A stretch of 64,000 nucleotides of DNA from Verrucomicrobiales bacterium (GTDB lineage: Bacteria; Verrucomicrobiota; Verrucomicrobiia; Verrucomicrobiales; DEV007). The stretch's first letter is position 1. Every line of letters begins with the position of its first letter. Shown here piece by piece: positions 51,309-60,715 of this stretch. The DNA lies in contig JAKISY010000006.1 of NCBI GenBank assembly GCA_021648365.1, positions 26,486 through 90,485 of the forward strand. The letters are read 5' to 3'. Made by a program: the position numbers and the translations under genes. The notes under the pieces were generated by a model, which saw only the letters and a program-made list of their open reading frames with translations, did no database searches and was not told the DNA's origin.

Positions 51309-54300
51309 ATGTCCCCCTTCAAACACCCCATCTGCTCCTCACTACTCATGCTGTTACTATGCAGCTCGAACGCCATAGCAGCAGAGGCCGAACCACGAAA
51401 AATCGATTTCACCAAAGACATTCGGCCGATTCTTTCGACCGCATGTTTCCATTGCCACGGCCCAGATCCCGAGAACCGCGAAGCTGATTTGCGACTCGAT
51501 ACTGAAGCAGGTGCCTTCGCCAGTCTTGAGGGTGGTCATCATGCGATTGTCGCAGGCAAACCCACGAGCAGTGAGGCCTATGCACGTATCACCAGCAAAG
51601 ATCCTGATGAGTTGATGCCTCCTTCTGATTCGGGCAAGCAGATCACTCCAGATCAAATCAAGCTCATCCAACAATGGATCAAGCAAGGGGCCAAATGGGG
51701 ACAACACTGGGCTTTCACCGCCCCACAACGACCGACCATTCCACAACTCACTGATACTAACGTCAGTCGAGCCAGCAACCCTATCGACCATTTCATTTTC
51801 GCTCGTTTAGCGAAAGAAGGCTTGAGCCCCTCTGCGCCAGCGAATAAAAGCACCCAGCTTCGCCGACTCAGCCTCGACCTAGTAGGCCTGCCTCCGACAC
51901 CAGTAGAAGTGGATGCCTTCCTCTCTGACCAAAGCTCGAACGCATGGAATCGTCAAATCGAACGCCTGCTAAAATCCCAACATTTTGGGGAGCGTTGGGG
52001 ACGTATCTGGTTGGACGCCGCTCGCTACGCCGACTCCGATGGTTATGAAAAAGACAAACCTCGCCAAGTGTGGTTCTACCGAGATTGGGTGATCAACTCC
52101 ATCAATCAAGACCTGCCCTACAACCAATTCATCATCGAACAAATCGCAGGCGATCTTTTGCCCAATGCCACTCAAGACCAAATGGTAGCGACAGGTTTTT
52201 TGCGCAACTCGATGATCAATGAAGAAGGCGGCATCGACCCTGAAGAGTTTCGCATGTATGCCATGTTCGACCGTATGGACGCAGTGGGTAAAGCCGTCTT
52301 AGGCTTCACCATGCAGTGCGCGCAGTGCCACTCACACAAATATGACCCGCTTTCACAAAAAGACTATTACCGAGTTTTTTCCTACCTCAATAATTCCTTC
52401 GAAGCTCAGCCCATCGTCTATACCTCCGAGCAAAGAAAAAAACGTGCTGCTCTATTTGAAAAAATAGCAAACATTGAAAACAGCTTAAAAATCAAACATG
52501 GCGATTGGCCTACCCGCTTGGCAGCTTGGGAGGAAAGTGTGAAAGCCACGCAGTCCAAATCACCCAAATGGGAAGCCTTAGAACTCAAGAACAGCTCAGG
52601 TAACAACGGTCAACGCTACTACCGTCAAGCCAACGGCTCCTACCTAGCTCAAGGTTATGCTGCCACCAAGCTCTCGGCACCTTTTTCAAGCACTACTCAA
52701 GCAAAAGATATTCGCTCCTTTCAAATCGAAATGCTCAACCACCCCAACCTCCCTGGAGGTGGCCCTGGACGCGCTTTGTTTGGACGTTACTCCCTAAGTG
52801 AGTTTCAAGTCAAAGCCCAAAGCATCAAAGATCCTGAAAAAATCGTGCACGCCAAATTCATTCGAGCCACCGCCGATTATAGCAGTCCCAAAACTGAAAT
52901 GCAGCCACCCTATCTCGTCAAACGTGACGGCAAAAGTTCAGGACACATAGGTGACGTGAAACTCGCTATCGATGGAGATAATAAAACCGGATGGAGCACC
53001 GATGGCGGTCCCGGACGTCACAACGGCGAGCATCGCGCCGTCTTTGTCACCGACAAAAATATCGCTTTCCCCGGAGGCACCAAACTCACCATCACCCTGA
53101 TACAACGGCAAGGCGGTTGGAACAGCGATGACAATCAAACGATGAATCTCGGTTGCTTCCGCATCTCTATAAGTGACCAAGAAGCTGATGCCGACCCCTT
53201 ACCAAGAGAAGTAAGCAATATCATCAATCACATCTCCATCCAAAAACGCAACGCAGCTCAAAAACAACAAGTTTTTTCCTATTGGCGCACCACCCTACCC
53301 GAATGGAAATCAGCCAATGCGCAAATCGAAGCGCTTTGGAAACAGCACCCCGAAGGCTCCACTCAATTTGTTTATCAAGAAATGCCACAAGGTCGCAAAA
53401 CCCGCCTGCTCAAGCGTGGTGACTTTCTCAGCCCTGAAAAAGAAGTCAGCTCAGGAGTGCCCTCTTTTTTGCACCCGATGCCAAAAAACGCCGGCAGTGG
53501 TCGTCTAGCATTTGCCCGTTGGTTAGTTGATCGCAAGTCCCCCACAACCGCACGCACCATCGTCAACCGCATCTGGCAGAGCTATTTTGGTTCAGGTTTA
53601 TTCGAAACGACCGACGACCTTGGTTCCAGCGGCGCATCCCCCTCTCATCCCGAGCTGCTTGACTGGCTGGCAGTCGAATTGATGGATCACAACTGGTCAG
53701 TCAAACACATCCACCGCTTGATCACAAGCTCAGCCACCTACCGCCAATCATCCATCACCAACAGCACCCTCACAGCACGCGATCCCAACAACCGCCTGCT
53801 CGCACGCGGCCCGCGCTTCCGAGTCGATGCAGAGATCGTGCGCGATATTTTTCTCTCCGCCAGTGGACTGCTCAACCCAAAAGTCGGCGGCCCCAGCGTC
53901 TTCCCACCAGCCCCCGCTTTTCTATTCGAACGGCCTGTCAGTTACGGCCCCAAAGATTGGCAATACGATGACGGCCCCGACAAATACCGCCGCGGACTCT
54001 ACACCTTCCGTTTCCGCTCCGTCCCCTACCCTGCCCTGCAGACCTTCGATGCTCCCACTGGAGAGTTCTCAGTAGTCAAACGAGTTCGCTCTAACACCCC
54101 TTTACAAGCCCTCACCACCCTCAATGAAGACCTCTTCGTCGAATCAGCCCAAGCTTTAGCTCGCCTAGCCTTCACCAGCAAAAACAAAAGCGACGATCAG
54201 CGTCTCGACTTCATCTTCCGCCGTTGTGTGGCTCGTCATCCATCCGCTGAAGAAGCTGCTTTGTTGAAAAAAATGCTGAGCACACAAACCGATCGCCTCA

Positions 54301-54470
54301 ACAAAGGCGAACTTGATGCAAAAAAAATCCTCAGCCCTCCGCAGGATCACCTAGGAAAAATCCCACCCACTCCCGCCCTGCCCAAAGGCACCACCCCCTC
54401 ACAACTCGCCGCTTGGACCATCGTCAGCCGAGTGATTCTTAACATGGATGAAACCATCACCAAAGAATAA
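51309..54470 (+). CDS. PSD1 protein: cytochrome c, DUF1549 and DUF1553 domains
   Basis: A 1053-residue secreted protein with a leader (SSLLMLLLCSSNAIAAEAEP). The PSCyt1-type cytochrome region has CFHCHGPDPENREADLRLDT, a CxxCH heme site. DUF1549 follows (LDLVGLPPTPVEVDAFLSD, WGRIWLDAARYADSDGYEKD, and a second CAQCHSHKYDP). A middle jelly-roll region and the C-terminal DUF1553 (FARWLVDRKSPTTARTIVNR, SNTPLQALTTLNEDLFVESA) complete the protein. Such proteins are hallmarks of Planctomycetes and many Verrucomicrobia; their activity is not established. The DUF1501 gene follows after 33 bp as the usual partner. Confidence 0.95.
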   Translation: MSPFKHPICSSLLMLLLCSSNAIAAEAEPRKIDFTKDIRPILSTACFHCHGPDPENREADLRLDTEAGAFASLEGGHHAIVAGKPTSSEAYARITSKDPDELMPPSDSGKQITPDQIKLIQQWIKQGAKWGQHWAFTAPQRPTIPQLTDTNVSRASNPIDHFIFARLAKEGLSPSAPANKSTQLRRLSLDLVGLPPTPVEVDAFLSDQSSNAWNRQIERLLKSQHFGERWGRIWLDAARYADSDGYEKDKPRQVWFYRDWVINSINQDLPYNQFIIEQIAGDLLPNATQDQMVATGFLRNSMINEEGGIDPEEFRMYAMFDRMDAVGKAVLGFTMQCAQCHSHKYDPLSQKDYYRVFSYLNNSFEAQPIVYTSEQRKKRAALFEKIANIENSLKIKHGDWPTRLAAWEESVKATQSKSPKWEALELKNSSGNNGQRYYRQANGSYLAQGYAATKLSAPFSSTTQAKDIRSFQIEMLNHPNLPGGGPGRALFGRYSLSEFQVKAQSIKDPEKIVHAKFIRATADYSSPKTEMQPPYLVKRDGKSSGHIGDVKLAIDGDNKTGWSTDGGPGRHNGEHRAVFVTDKNIAFPGGTKLTITLIQRQGGWNSDDNQTMNLGCFRISISDQEADADPLPREVSNIINHISIQKRNAAQKQQVFSYWRTTLPEWKSANAQIEALWKQHPEGSTQFVYQEMPQGRKTRLLKRGDFLSPEKEVSSGVPSFLHPMPKNAGSGRLAFARWLVDRKSPTTARTIVNRIWQSYFGSGLFETTDDLGSSGASPSHPELLDWLAVELMDHNWSVKHIHRLITSSATYRQSSITNSTLTARDPNNRLLARGPRFRVDAEIVRDIFLSASGLLNPKVGGPSVFPPAPAFLFERPVSYGPKDWQYDDGPDKYRRGLYTFRFRSVPYPALQTFDAPTGEFSVVKRVRSNTPLQALTTLNEDLFVESAQALARLAFTSKNKSDDQRLDFIFRRCVARHPSAEEAALLKKMLSTQTDRLNKGELDAKKILSPPQDHLGKIPPTPALPKGTTPSQLAAWTIVSRVILNMDETITKE

Positions 54471-54503
54471 TCAGCCTACGTCCATCAAACCCACCTTAAA
54501 TTT

Positions 54504-55949
54504 ATGAATAACCCATTCACCTCTCGCCAAGCTGCTGCCACCGACTTATCCCGCCGCTGGTTTTTGAAAGATTGCGGCATAGGGCTCGGCTCGATTGCCA
54601 TGACGCACCTACTGGCAGAAAGCAACTTTGCCGCGCTTCCCAAGATGACGGCTCCGCTCGATCCTCTTGCCGTCAAAAAGCCCCATTTCCCTGCCAAGGC
54701 AAAAAACGTCATCTACCTTTTCATGGGCGGAGGCCCTAGCCATTTGGAGATGTTTGATAACAAACCCTTGCTGAAAAAATTCGATGGCACCCTGCCCCCC
54801 GCCGACCTGCTCAAAGGTTACCGCTCCGCCTTCATCAATCCCAATTCCGCCCTACTCGGACCCAAATTCGCCTATAAAAAACACGGGCAATCTGGCACCG
54901 AGCTCTCCGAACTTTTGCCTAACTTAGCAAGCGTCGTCGATGACATCGCCGTGATCAAATCGATGAAAACCGACGCCTTCAACCATGCTCCCGCACAAAT
55001 TCTGATGAGCACCGGCAATACCCAATTTGGTAAACCTAGCCTCGGAGCATGGGCGACTTACGGACTGGGTTGTGAAACCCGTGACCTGCCCGCCTTCGTC
55101 GTGCTCAACTCAGGAAGCAAAGGCCCTAGTGGAGGTGCTGCCAACTGGGGCAGCGGTTTTTTACCCACCGTTCATTCGGGGGTGCCCTTTCGCAGCACAG
55201 GCGACCCCGTGCTCTTTCTTTCCAACCCATCTGGAGTGGACCCACAACTGCAGCAGGACTCTCTCGATACCATCAATCAACTCAATCGTATCCGCCAAGA
55301 GAAAGTCGGCGACCCCGAAATCTCCACGAGAATCAACTCCTTCGAAATGGCCTACCGGATGCAAAGCAGCGCTCCAGAGCTGATGGATCTCTCCGACGAA
55401 CCCCAACACTTACTCGAACTCTACGGAGCCAAACCCGGCGAGGCATCTTTTGCCAATAACTGCCTGCTAGCACGGCGCATGATCGAACGCGGAGTTCGTT
55501 TTGTCGAGCTGTTCCATGAGTCCTGGGATCAACATGGTGGTTTGGTGAAGAATATGAAAAAAAACTGCGCCGACACCGAACAAGCTTGCGCCGCTCTGAT
55601 CAAAGATCTCAAACAACGCGGTTTACTAGACGACACCCTCATCGTCTGGGGCGGAGAATTTGGCCGCACCCCCATGGTGCAAGGCAGCACCGACGGTCGC
55701 GACCACCACCCCAACGCCTTCAGCATGTGGTTAGCAGGCGGCGGCATCAAAGGCGGATTAACCTACGGCGAAACCGATGACTTCGGTTTCAACACCGTCG
55801 AAAACCCAGTGCACGTGCGCGACCTACACGCCACCATCTTACACCTGCTCGGGTTCAATCACGAACGACTCAACTTCTCCTTTCAAGGACTCGACCAGCG
55901 CCTCACCGGCGTCGAACCCGCCCACGTAGTGCATGACCTGATCGCATAA
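54504..55949 (+). CDS. DUF1501-family protein with a Tat leader
   Basis: A 481-residue protein. The leader contains SRRWFLKDCGIGLGSIAMTH, a twin-arginine signal. The body reads IYLFMGGGPSHLEMFDNKP near the front and GGEFGRTPMVQGSTDGRDHH in the catalytic-like half, which is typical of the DUF1501 (sulfatase-fold) family. It pairs with the PSD1 gene 33 bp upstream in nearly all genomes where either occurs. The role is unknown, possibly in handling secreted polysaccharides or esters. Confidence 0.93.
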   Translation: MNNPFTSRQAAATDLSRRWFLKDCGIGLGSIAMTHLLAESNFAALPKMTAPLDPLAVKKPHFPAKAKNVIYLFMGGGPSHLEMFDNKPLLKKFDGTLPPADLLKGYRSAFINPNSALLGPKFAYKKHGQSGTELSELLPNLASVVDDIAVIKSMKTDAFNHAPAQILMSTGNTQFGKPSLGAWATYGLGCETRDLPAFVVLNSGSKGPSGGAANWGSGFLPTVHSGVPFRSTGDPVLFLSNPSGVDPQLQQDSLDTINQLNRIRQEKVGDPEISTRINSFEMAYRMQSSAPELMDLSDEPQHLLELYGAKPGEASFANNCLLARRMIERGVRFVELFHESWDQHGGLVKNMKKNCADTEQACAALIKDLKQRGLLDDTLIVWGGEFGRTPMVQGSTDGRDHHPNAFSMWLAGGGIKGGLTYGETDDFGFNTVENPVHVRDLHATILHLLGFNHERLNFSFQGLDQRLTGVEPAHVVHDLIA

Positions 55950-55964
55950 ATCGTCTCACTGCTT

Positions 55965-57773
55965 CTACTCTTTGTCACAATGCGGGTCGAGTGGCGTAGC
56001 CTTACCAACCTGATCCACAGGATGCGTGAAAAGATACTGCCACACCGCTTCATGGACAAAATTACCTTTTTCATCCTTCCACGCACTGCCACCAGGTTGC
56101 ACCGATGAGTGCGCCCTGCGAACATTGCCCTTCACATCAAAGTCCGTGATCAAGCGACGGCTATTTTCAAACGGCGGCTTCGATTGATCGACATTGACAA
56201 TCGGGCCGAACTTATTCATCCCAATCAATTCCCACGAACGACAGTAGTGATCCCCCGTCCAGCCTCCATCTAGCACATGCGAAAATCCGAAATAACGATT
56301 CTCAGGCGTAGCCGAAGGGAGCTTTTGCCACACCTGATGCTGATCGCGTGGACCACACAGCATCACCACCCGACTCACTTTTTTGTATTTGGCAAACCTT
56401 GCCGAAGTGGTCGAACCGTGAGAACTACCCGCCATGATCACGTCCTGCCAACGCAAGTCCTTGCCATCAGCCGTGAGAAAATAATCCCAACCACCCTGAG
56501 GGTTTTCCTTCGCCAGCCACGTCACAAACTGACGCGCTCGCTCCATCATGCCGTCCGGTTTGGCAATCGCCACATCCTTACTGAAATCCTCACCCGTAGC
56601 CGCCTCTATCCTGACATTGCCCCGACAATGCTCCCCCACCGGCTTCTCCAAACACACTTTACCAAACCACTGCTTGGCATAAGCGATCTGAACCGCATGC
56701 AAGCCATAATCCGCAAGTCGCTCGAACAAACGAGAGTTGTGCCCCATCATCCAGATCACTAACTTTCCCCGAGGCGCAATAGAAGTATCGACCATCGCAT
56801 TTTGCAGATCCTGTGGTTTTTTGTCGTTGCCAAAAACAAAACCGATCTCAGGATACTCCTTCGTTCGCGAATCCAACTTACTCGCTCTTGCCGAGAGATG
56901 GTAGCGCTGTTTCTTAGCATCTTTATAGACAAGTTTCGATTGCTTGGGAAGTTGCGCTAAGATACTCTTCGCCACCTGAGTTCCCAGCACCTCATACCCC
57001 TCGCCCTTGAAATGCACATCCTTCGCATTCTGTAGCTCCGCCAATCGAGGCAAGATTAAAGCATACAAGTCATCCGTGACAATCCCCTCGGATTTCATCA
57101 CCTTCGCAGCCACCGCGTTGTGCTCCTCTACCGCCTTGGTGGCTTTCGCCCCCTCCTGCCAATCCTCAGGAATCGGAGTGGTGCTCGCCCAGATCAGCAC
57201 CTTGCCTCGCGCTTTCAATCGCTTGATCAAAGTGCGCAAACGTTGTTCGTAGTCCGTCACCGGCGTGCGACGATCGTGAATGCCGAAATTAAAGTGAATC
57301 ACATCCCAATCCCCTTCACCTAACCAAACATCCAATTTCTTCAACGCCGTCGCTGTCGGCCCACAATTCTCAGGCGCACGATGCAGGTTAGCTTTGCCGG
57401 CCAAAGCACGGCGCGTCGCCTCGGTGTAACCTCGCGACACCGAATCGCCAATCAACAATACCCGAGGCAGTGCTGGATCATCCTCCACATAATCCCAAGC
57501 CGTGGGCTTATTTTTCACTTTTGCCCGTTTGTAAATCGGCAGATAAAAACCCCCTAAATTTTCCTCCAAGGTCGTCTCCCACTGCTGTTGTCTCTTGGGC
57601 AAGCCAGCTTTCCACTCGGCAAACTTTTTATTGGTGAGCGCGTCCTTTTTAGCTTTTTCCGCTTTCTGAGCAGCCGCTTCCTTGGCATTGGTAGGCTCTC
57701 CTGCAGAATAACCCCTAGCAGGAACCAAGATCAGCGTGAGACAAAACAGCCATAACATTGATTGAAGTTTCAT
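55965..57773 (-). CDS. Two-domain secreted hydrolase: SGNH-type plus alpha/beta-type
   Basis: About 602 residues from the ATG at 57773, which opens a clean signal peptide (MKLQSMLWLFCLTLILVPAR). A charged linker (about 25-60) precedes an SGNH/GDSL hydrolase domain (VLLIGDSVSRGYTEATRRAL, WDVIHFNFGIHDRRTP, DVHFKGEGYEVLG for the Asp-His pair). From about 330 a second region looks like an alpha/beta hydrolase with GSSHGSTTSARFAK (GxSxG) and LDGGWTGDHYCRSWE late on. The combination would deacylate a polysaccharide or ester substrate at two sites. The 3' end converges on the DUF1501 gene. Confidence 0.85.
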   Translation of the reverse strand: MKLQSMLWLFCLTLILVPARGYSAGEPTNAKEAAAQKAEKAKKDALTNKKFAEWKAGLPKRQQQWETTLEENLGGFYLPIYKRAKVKNKPTAWDYVEDDPALPRVLLIGDSVSRGYTEATRRALAGKANLHRAPENCGPTATALKKLDVWLGEGDWDVIHFNFGIHDRRTPVTDYEQRLRTLIKRLKARGKVLIWASTTPIPEDWQEGAKATKAVEEHNAVAAKVMKSEGIVTDDLYALILPRLAELQNAKDVHFKGEGYEVLGTQVAKSILAQLPKQSKLVYKDAKKQRYHLSARASKLDSRTKEYPEIGFVFGNDKKPQDLQNAMVDTSIAPRGKLVIWMMGHNSRLFERLADYGLHAVQIAYAKQWFGKVCLEKPVGEHCRGNVRIEAATGEDFSKDVAIAKPDGMMERARQFVTWLAKENPQGGWDYFLTADGKDLRWQDVIMAGSSHGSTTSARFAKYKKVSRVVMLCGPRDQHQVWQKLPSATPENRYFGFSHVLDGGWTGDHYCRSWELIGMNKFGPIVNVDQSKPPFENSRRLITDFDVKGNVRRAHSSVQPGGSAWKDEKGNFVHEAVWQYLFTHPVDQVGKATPLDPHCDKE

Positions 57774-57799
57774 AAAAATAGTAGGGGCAATATAAATAC

Positions 57800-57838
57800 A
57801 AAAAAACACCTGTCTCGATAAAATCAAGAACAGGCGTT
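57800..57838 (-). terminator. Rho-independent terminator of the cytochrome c'-like gene
   Basis: On the minus strand, ACGCCTGTTCTTGAT and ATCGAGACAGGTGT pair around a short loop and are followed by a run of T (GTGTTTTTTTG). It lies between the cytochrome gene stop (57871) and the SGNH gene start (57773), so it should separate their transcripts. Confidence 0.75.
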
Positions 57839-57870
57839 TCCCGTTTTGAACTATTCCAAACGGAACTCGA

Positions 57871-58317
57871 TCAATGATGCTCCTTCTTATGTTTGGTGTG
57901 ACATTCCTTGCAAGATTTCATCATCCCTTTGAAAGCCGCTTCCGTAGCTTTGGCATCTTTTGCTTTGGCTGCAGTGATCAGAGCCGCGCTGCCATTGCGC
58001 AAAGTCTTGGATGCCGAATCCGCCCATACCTTGTCGGGACAGCGTTTGTCCTCCATCAAAATATAACTGGTTTCGTTGAGAATCTCTGCATGCTCGATCA
58101 ATGCCTGCCAGTCATCATCCGTTTTAGGTCCCGCCGCGATTCTCTTTTTCAAATCCTTGCTACTAGGTTTCACCACACGCTCCATCCAAGTTTCCGTGGT
58201 CAAAGGGCGAGTCTCTCCCTTTTCCACCTTGGCGATACTGTTCGCGATCAATCCTATACTCATTACAGAGACCCCTACCCAAGCCAACACTTTCCACTGT
58301 CTATTTTTTTGCATCAT
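57871..58317 (-). CDS. Class II (cytochrome c'-like) c-type cytochrome
   Basis: About 148 residues from the double ATG at 58317/58314. A signal-anchor helix (VLAWVGVSVMSIGLIANSIA) is followed by a four-helix body and a single C-terminal heme site SCKECHTKHKKE (CxxCH). A C-terminal heme on a helical protein of this size is the cytochrome c' / c556 pattern. It would carry or bind one electron or a gas ligand in the periplasm. A terminator at 57800-57838 ends it. Confidence 0.8.
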   Translation of the reverse strand: MMQKNRQWKVLAWVGVSVMSIGLIANSIAKVEKGETRPLTTETWMERVVKPSSKDLKKRIAAGPKTDDDWQALIEHAEILNETSYILMEDKRCPDKVWADSASKTLRNGSAALITAAKAKDAKATEAAFKGMMKSCKECHTKHKKEHH

Positions 58318-58447
58318 TTTTTCACTTTCTACTTTAATCAAGCTCACGTTCCTAAGAACTGCCAGACATCATGGTATCAATCCCCGCAACTAGTCAATCC
58401 GAAAAATAACAAAAACCCCACCGCACATAGAGAGAGTGCCATAATGA

Positions 58448-58851
58448 AAACTGGACGATAAAGTCGAACGTCGCCCTGTTTACATGGGTGGAGCTATCGC
58501 CCTGCTCATTTTCCCTTTTATCTTTTTTGCCCTGATCGGCACTCAATCCACCACACTCATTTTACTCGCTATTGTGCTGTCCCTCATCATCCACTCAGCC
58601 ATGTATGGTCCACAGGCAGCTTTCTTCTCCGAACTCTTCGGCACCAGCGTTCGTTACATCGGCGCCCCTCTCGGATATCAACTGACAGCCCCCTTTGCTG
58701 GAGGGCTCGCCCCGCTGATTGCCGTCGTATTATTGAAGTGGTCGGACGGCGATCCTTGGCCCGTAGCAGCCTACCTCACGTCACCACCATCATCACTTTG
58801 GTCTCCGTGTGGCTGGCTAAAGAGACCCATCAAATAGATCTCGATCACTGA
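58448..58851 (+). pseudogene. Remnant of an MFS (MHS-family) transporter
   Basis: The reading frame from 58448 (KLDDKVERRPVYMGGAIALL) is the loop after helix 8 and the last helices of a metabolite:H+ symporter, with SLIIHSAMYGPQAAFFSELF following and GTSVRYIGAPLGYQLTAPFA after that. It has no start of its own: a TGA precedes it at 58445. Near base 58780 the frame breaks; shifted by one, it goes on with VTTIITLVSVWLAKETHQID to a stop at 58849-58851. So about the last quarter of a transporter gene remains, with one frameshift. The 5' three quarters are missing from the window. Confidence 0.75.
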
Positions 58852-58854
58852 TCT

Positions 58855-58872
58855 AGGCAGGCTCTCCTGCCT
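58855..58872 (+). terminator. Hairpin after the transporter remnant
   Basis: AGGCAGG-CTCT-CCTGCCT followed by GCTTATTTT. A perfect 7-bp stem at the end of both the transporter remnant (plus) and, from the other side, the H1-like gene (minus). The T run is weak, so termination is only possible on the plus strand. Confidence 0.45.
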
Positions 58873-58874
58873 GC

Positions 58875-59150
58875 TTATTTTGCTTTCAATTGAACGTCAA
58901 TTTGCTTTTCTGCTGCAATCCAATGCTCTAGTGTGTCACCCGAAAAATCTGATTTTTCTGCGAGGTAATACGCTGCATCTTGAATCATTTGATAGCGTCG
59001 CTCCGCTGCCACAGTACCCGCAGATCTCTTTTTAGTGACAGCTTTTTTCTTAGCTACCGCTTTCTTAGCTACCGCTTTCTTAGCTACTGCTTTCTTAGCT
59101 ACTGCTTTCTTAGCTACTGCTTTTTTCTTCACCGTTTTTTTTGCACTCAT
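58875..59150 (-). CDS. Histone-H1-like Lys/Ala-rich protein with a DUF2934 tail
   Basis: A 91-residue protein. Residues 1-45 are basic: five KKAVA-type pentads then KKKAVTKKRSAGT, like histone H1 C-terminal tails and bacterial Hc1/HctB-type proteins. Residues 50-91 read RRYQMIQDAAYYLAEKSDFS and LEHWIAAEKQID, the DUF2934 domain. It probably binds DNA or RNA. The DNA of the repeat, five 15-bp units at 59050-59124, could slip and alter the number of pentads. A SET-domain methyltransferase is encoded elsewhere in the window. Confidence 0.8.
   Translation of the reverse strand: MSAKKTVKKKAVAKKAVAKKAVAKKAVAKKAVAKKKAVTKKRSAGTVAAERRYQMIQDAAYYLAEKSDFSGDTLEHWIAAEKQIDVQLKAK
59050..59124. repeat. In-gene 15-bp tandem repeat
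   Basis: Five near-perfect copies of TTAGCTACCGCTTTC or TTAGCTACTGCTTTC (plus-strand reading), coding the KKAVA pentads. Copy number changes would stay in frame. Confidence 0.85.
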
Positions 59151-59311
59151 AGATCTATTGTTTGGAATTCCGTATCGACACGTGGAAACCTATCCGTTTC
59201 ATAACAAAAGCAGCATCAGTGCCACTTTTATAAAAGAAACCTTATCCCTTCGTCAAGCCTTTGCCTTGTAACTTTGGCAACTTTTCCGTCACCTCACAAG
59301 GCAAGCTAGCT

Positions 59312-60049
59312 TCACTTCATCCCCCACGCGCCCACTTTCGCCTTTTTCGCCTGTGTTTGCAGTTTATACAAGCGTTTTTTGAAACCTTTGCCAGCTTTAA
59401 ATTTACCACCCTCAGCAGCAGCCCCACCCTGCACGATTCCTGATGCGTATTCCCGTTTATTTCCTGGCCCTTTGGTATAGATCCGAGCCAAGCCATTTTT
59501 GACCAAAGCCTCACACAAGCGCAGTGGCTTTTTTTCGGTAGAACCAGGCAACCAAACAAAGCCATAATAACGCTCGCTGCTGAAAACACTCTCCCACTTG
59601 GTCAATACCGTGAATGTTTTCCCCTTCAATTGTTTCTCAGTGAACGCTTTAGCCTTCAGCCCCACTTCCACCGCTTGCTGTGAGCTCAAACCTCCAAAAT
59701 ACTTACCCTGATCCGCCACCCTTTTACGCTGATTTTTGTATTTACCCGAGATATATTTCTCTGGAGTGTCCACATAATACAAGCGGATCGTATATTCTCC
59801 CCCTTTGTTTTTGACCACAAAACTATCCCCATCGTTGTTTTTGTGCTGCACCCACTGACAATCTTCCAGAACTTCAAAGGGACCGACATGGCGAACCTTC
59901 GAACTCGATGACGCTTGCTGATCTGTCGAAGGGAAATAGTCCTCTTTGAAACGAGCTCCGAATTTTGATATCACGACGATCGCCACAGCGATCAGAATGG
60001 CATAAGGGCGTAACTTTTTCACAATACTACGTTGATTTGCTTTTGGCAT
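59312..60049 (-). CDS. Membrane-anchored SNase-like thermonuclease-family protein
   Basis: About 245 residues from the ATG at 60049, chosen over 60064 for the GGA four bases upstream. An N-terminal helix (YAILIAVAIVVISKFG) anchors it. The SNase fold shows as NNDGDSFVVKNKGGEYTIRL and YYVDTPEKY (Asp and Arg of the catalytic center), KAKAFTEKQLKGKTFTVL, and ARIYTKGPGNKREY. The usual Glu in the loop after DTPE is not obvious, so activity is uncertain. The C-terminus is very basic and fits binding of nucleic acid. Divergent from the methyltransferase. Confidence 0.82.
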   Translation of the reverse strand: MPKANQRSIVKKLRPYAILIAVAIVVISKFGARFKEDYFPSTDQQASSSSKVRHVGPFEVLEDCQWVQHKNNDGDSFVVKNKGGEYTIRLYYVDTPEKYISGKYKNQRKRVADQGKYFGGLSSQQAVEVGLKAKAFTEKQLKGKTFTVLTKWESVFSSERYYGFVWLPGSTEKKPLRLCEALVKNGLARIYTKGPGNKREYASGIVQGGAAAEGGKFKAGKGFKKRLYKLQTQAKKAKVGAWGMK

Positions 60050-60100
60050 ATTTCCAGAATTCATCTACAATGGCAAAACTCACTCACAAAGCCAGTAAAG

Positions 60101-60715
60101 ATGATGGAAAAAAATCCTAACGAATGGGAACAGCACTACCTTGATCAAAACATCCCTTGGGATAAAGGGCGTCCAGCCCCCGCATTAGTAGCTTTCCTGA
60201 AAGACCACCCCGCACCTACAGGTCGCATTCTCGTGCCAGGTTGTGGCATGGGGCACGATGTGCGCGCTCTCTCCGCTGCTGGTGGCGAAGCTAGCGAAGT
60301 GATCGGCTTCGATCTATCCCCCACCGCGATGAAACTCGCTGATGATTTTCCAAAAGTAGGCCGTGAGCATTTTCTCGCAGGGGACTATTTCAAACTGCCC
60401 GAAGAACTGCACCACAGCTTCGATTGGATCTGGGAACACACCTGTTTCTGCGCCATCGATCAAGACCAACGCGCAAGCTACGTGCAAGCCAGTGCCAAGG
60501 CGCTGAAACCTGGCGGAAAACTGCTCGGTGTTTTTTATCTCAACCCCTACGACGACGAACATGCTCCCGGCGAAGGACCTCCCCACGGCTGCTCACTCGA
60601 TGAACTAGAAAAGCTCTTCGGCGATCTATTTGAAATCACCGAACACTGGCAACCCAGCGATGCCTACCCCGGTCGTGAAGGCAAAGAGCTGATGGTGATT
60701 TTGCAAAAACGATGA
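60101..60715 (+). CDS. TPMT-type SAM-dependent methyltransferase
   Basis: About 204 residues from the double ATG at 60101. NPNEWEQHYLDQNIPWDKGR is the TPMT-family start, and the SAM loop reads ILVPGCGMGHDVRALSAAGG followed by FDLSPTAMKLA. Family members methylate sulfur or selenium compounds or halides. It overlaps trpF by 4 bp (ATGA), so the two are translationally coupled, although there is no metabolic link I know of. Confidence 0.88.
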   Translation: MMEKNPNEWEQHYLDQNIPWDKGRPAPALVAFLKDHPAPTGRILVPGCGMGHDVRALSAAGGEASEVIGFDLSPTAMKLADDFPKVGREHFLAGDYFKLPEELHHSFDWIWEHTCFCAIDQDQRASYVQASAKALKPGGKLLGVFYLNPYDDEHAPGEGPPHGCSLDELEKLFGDLFEITEHWQPSDAYPGREGKELMVILQKR

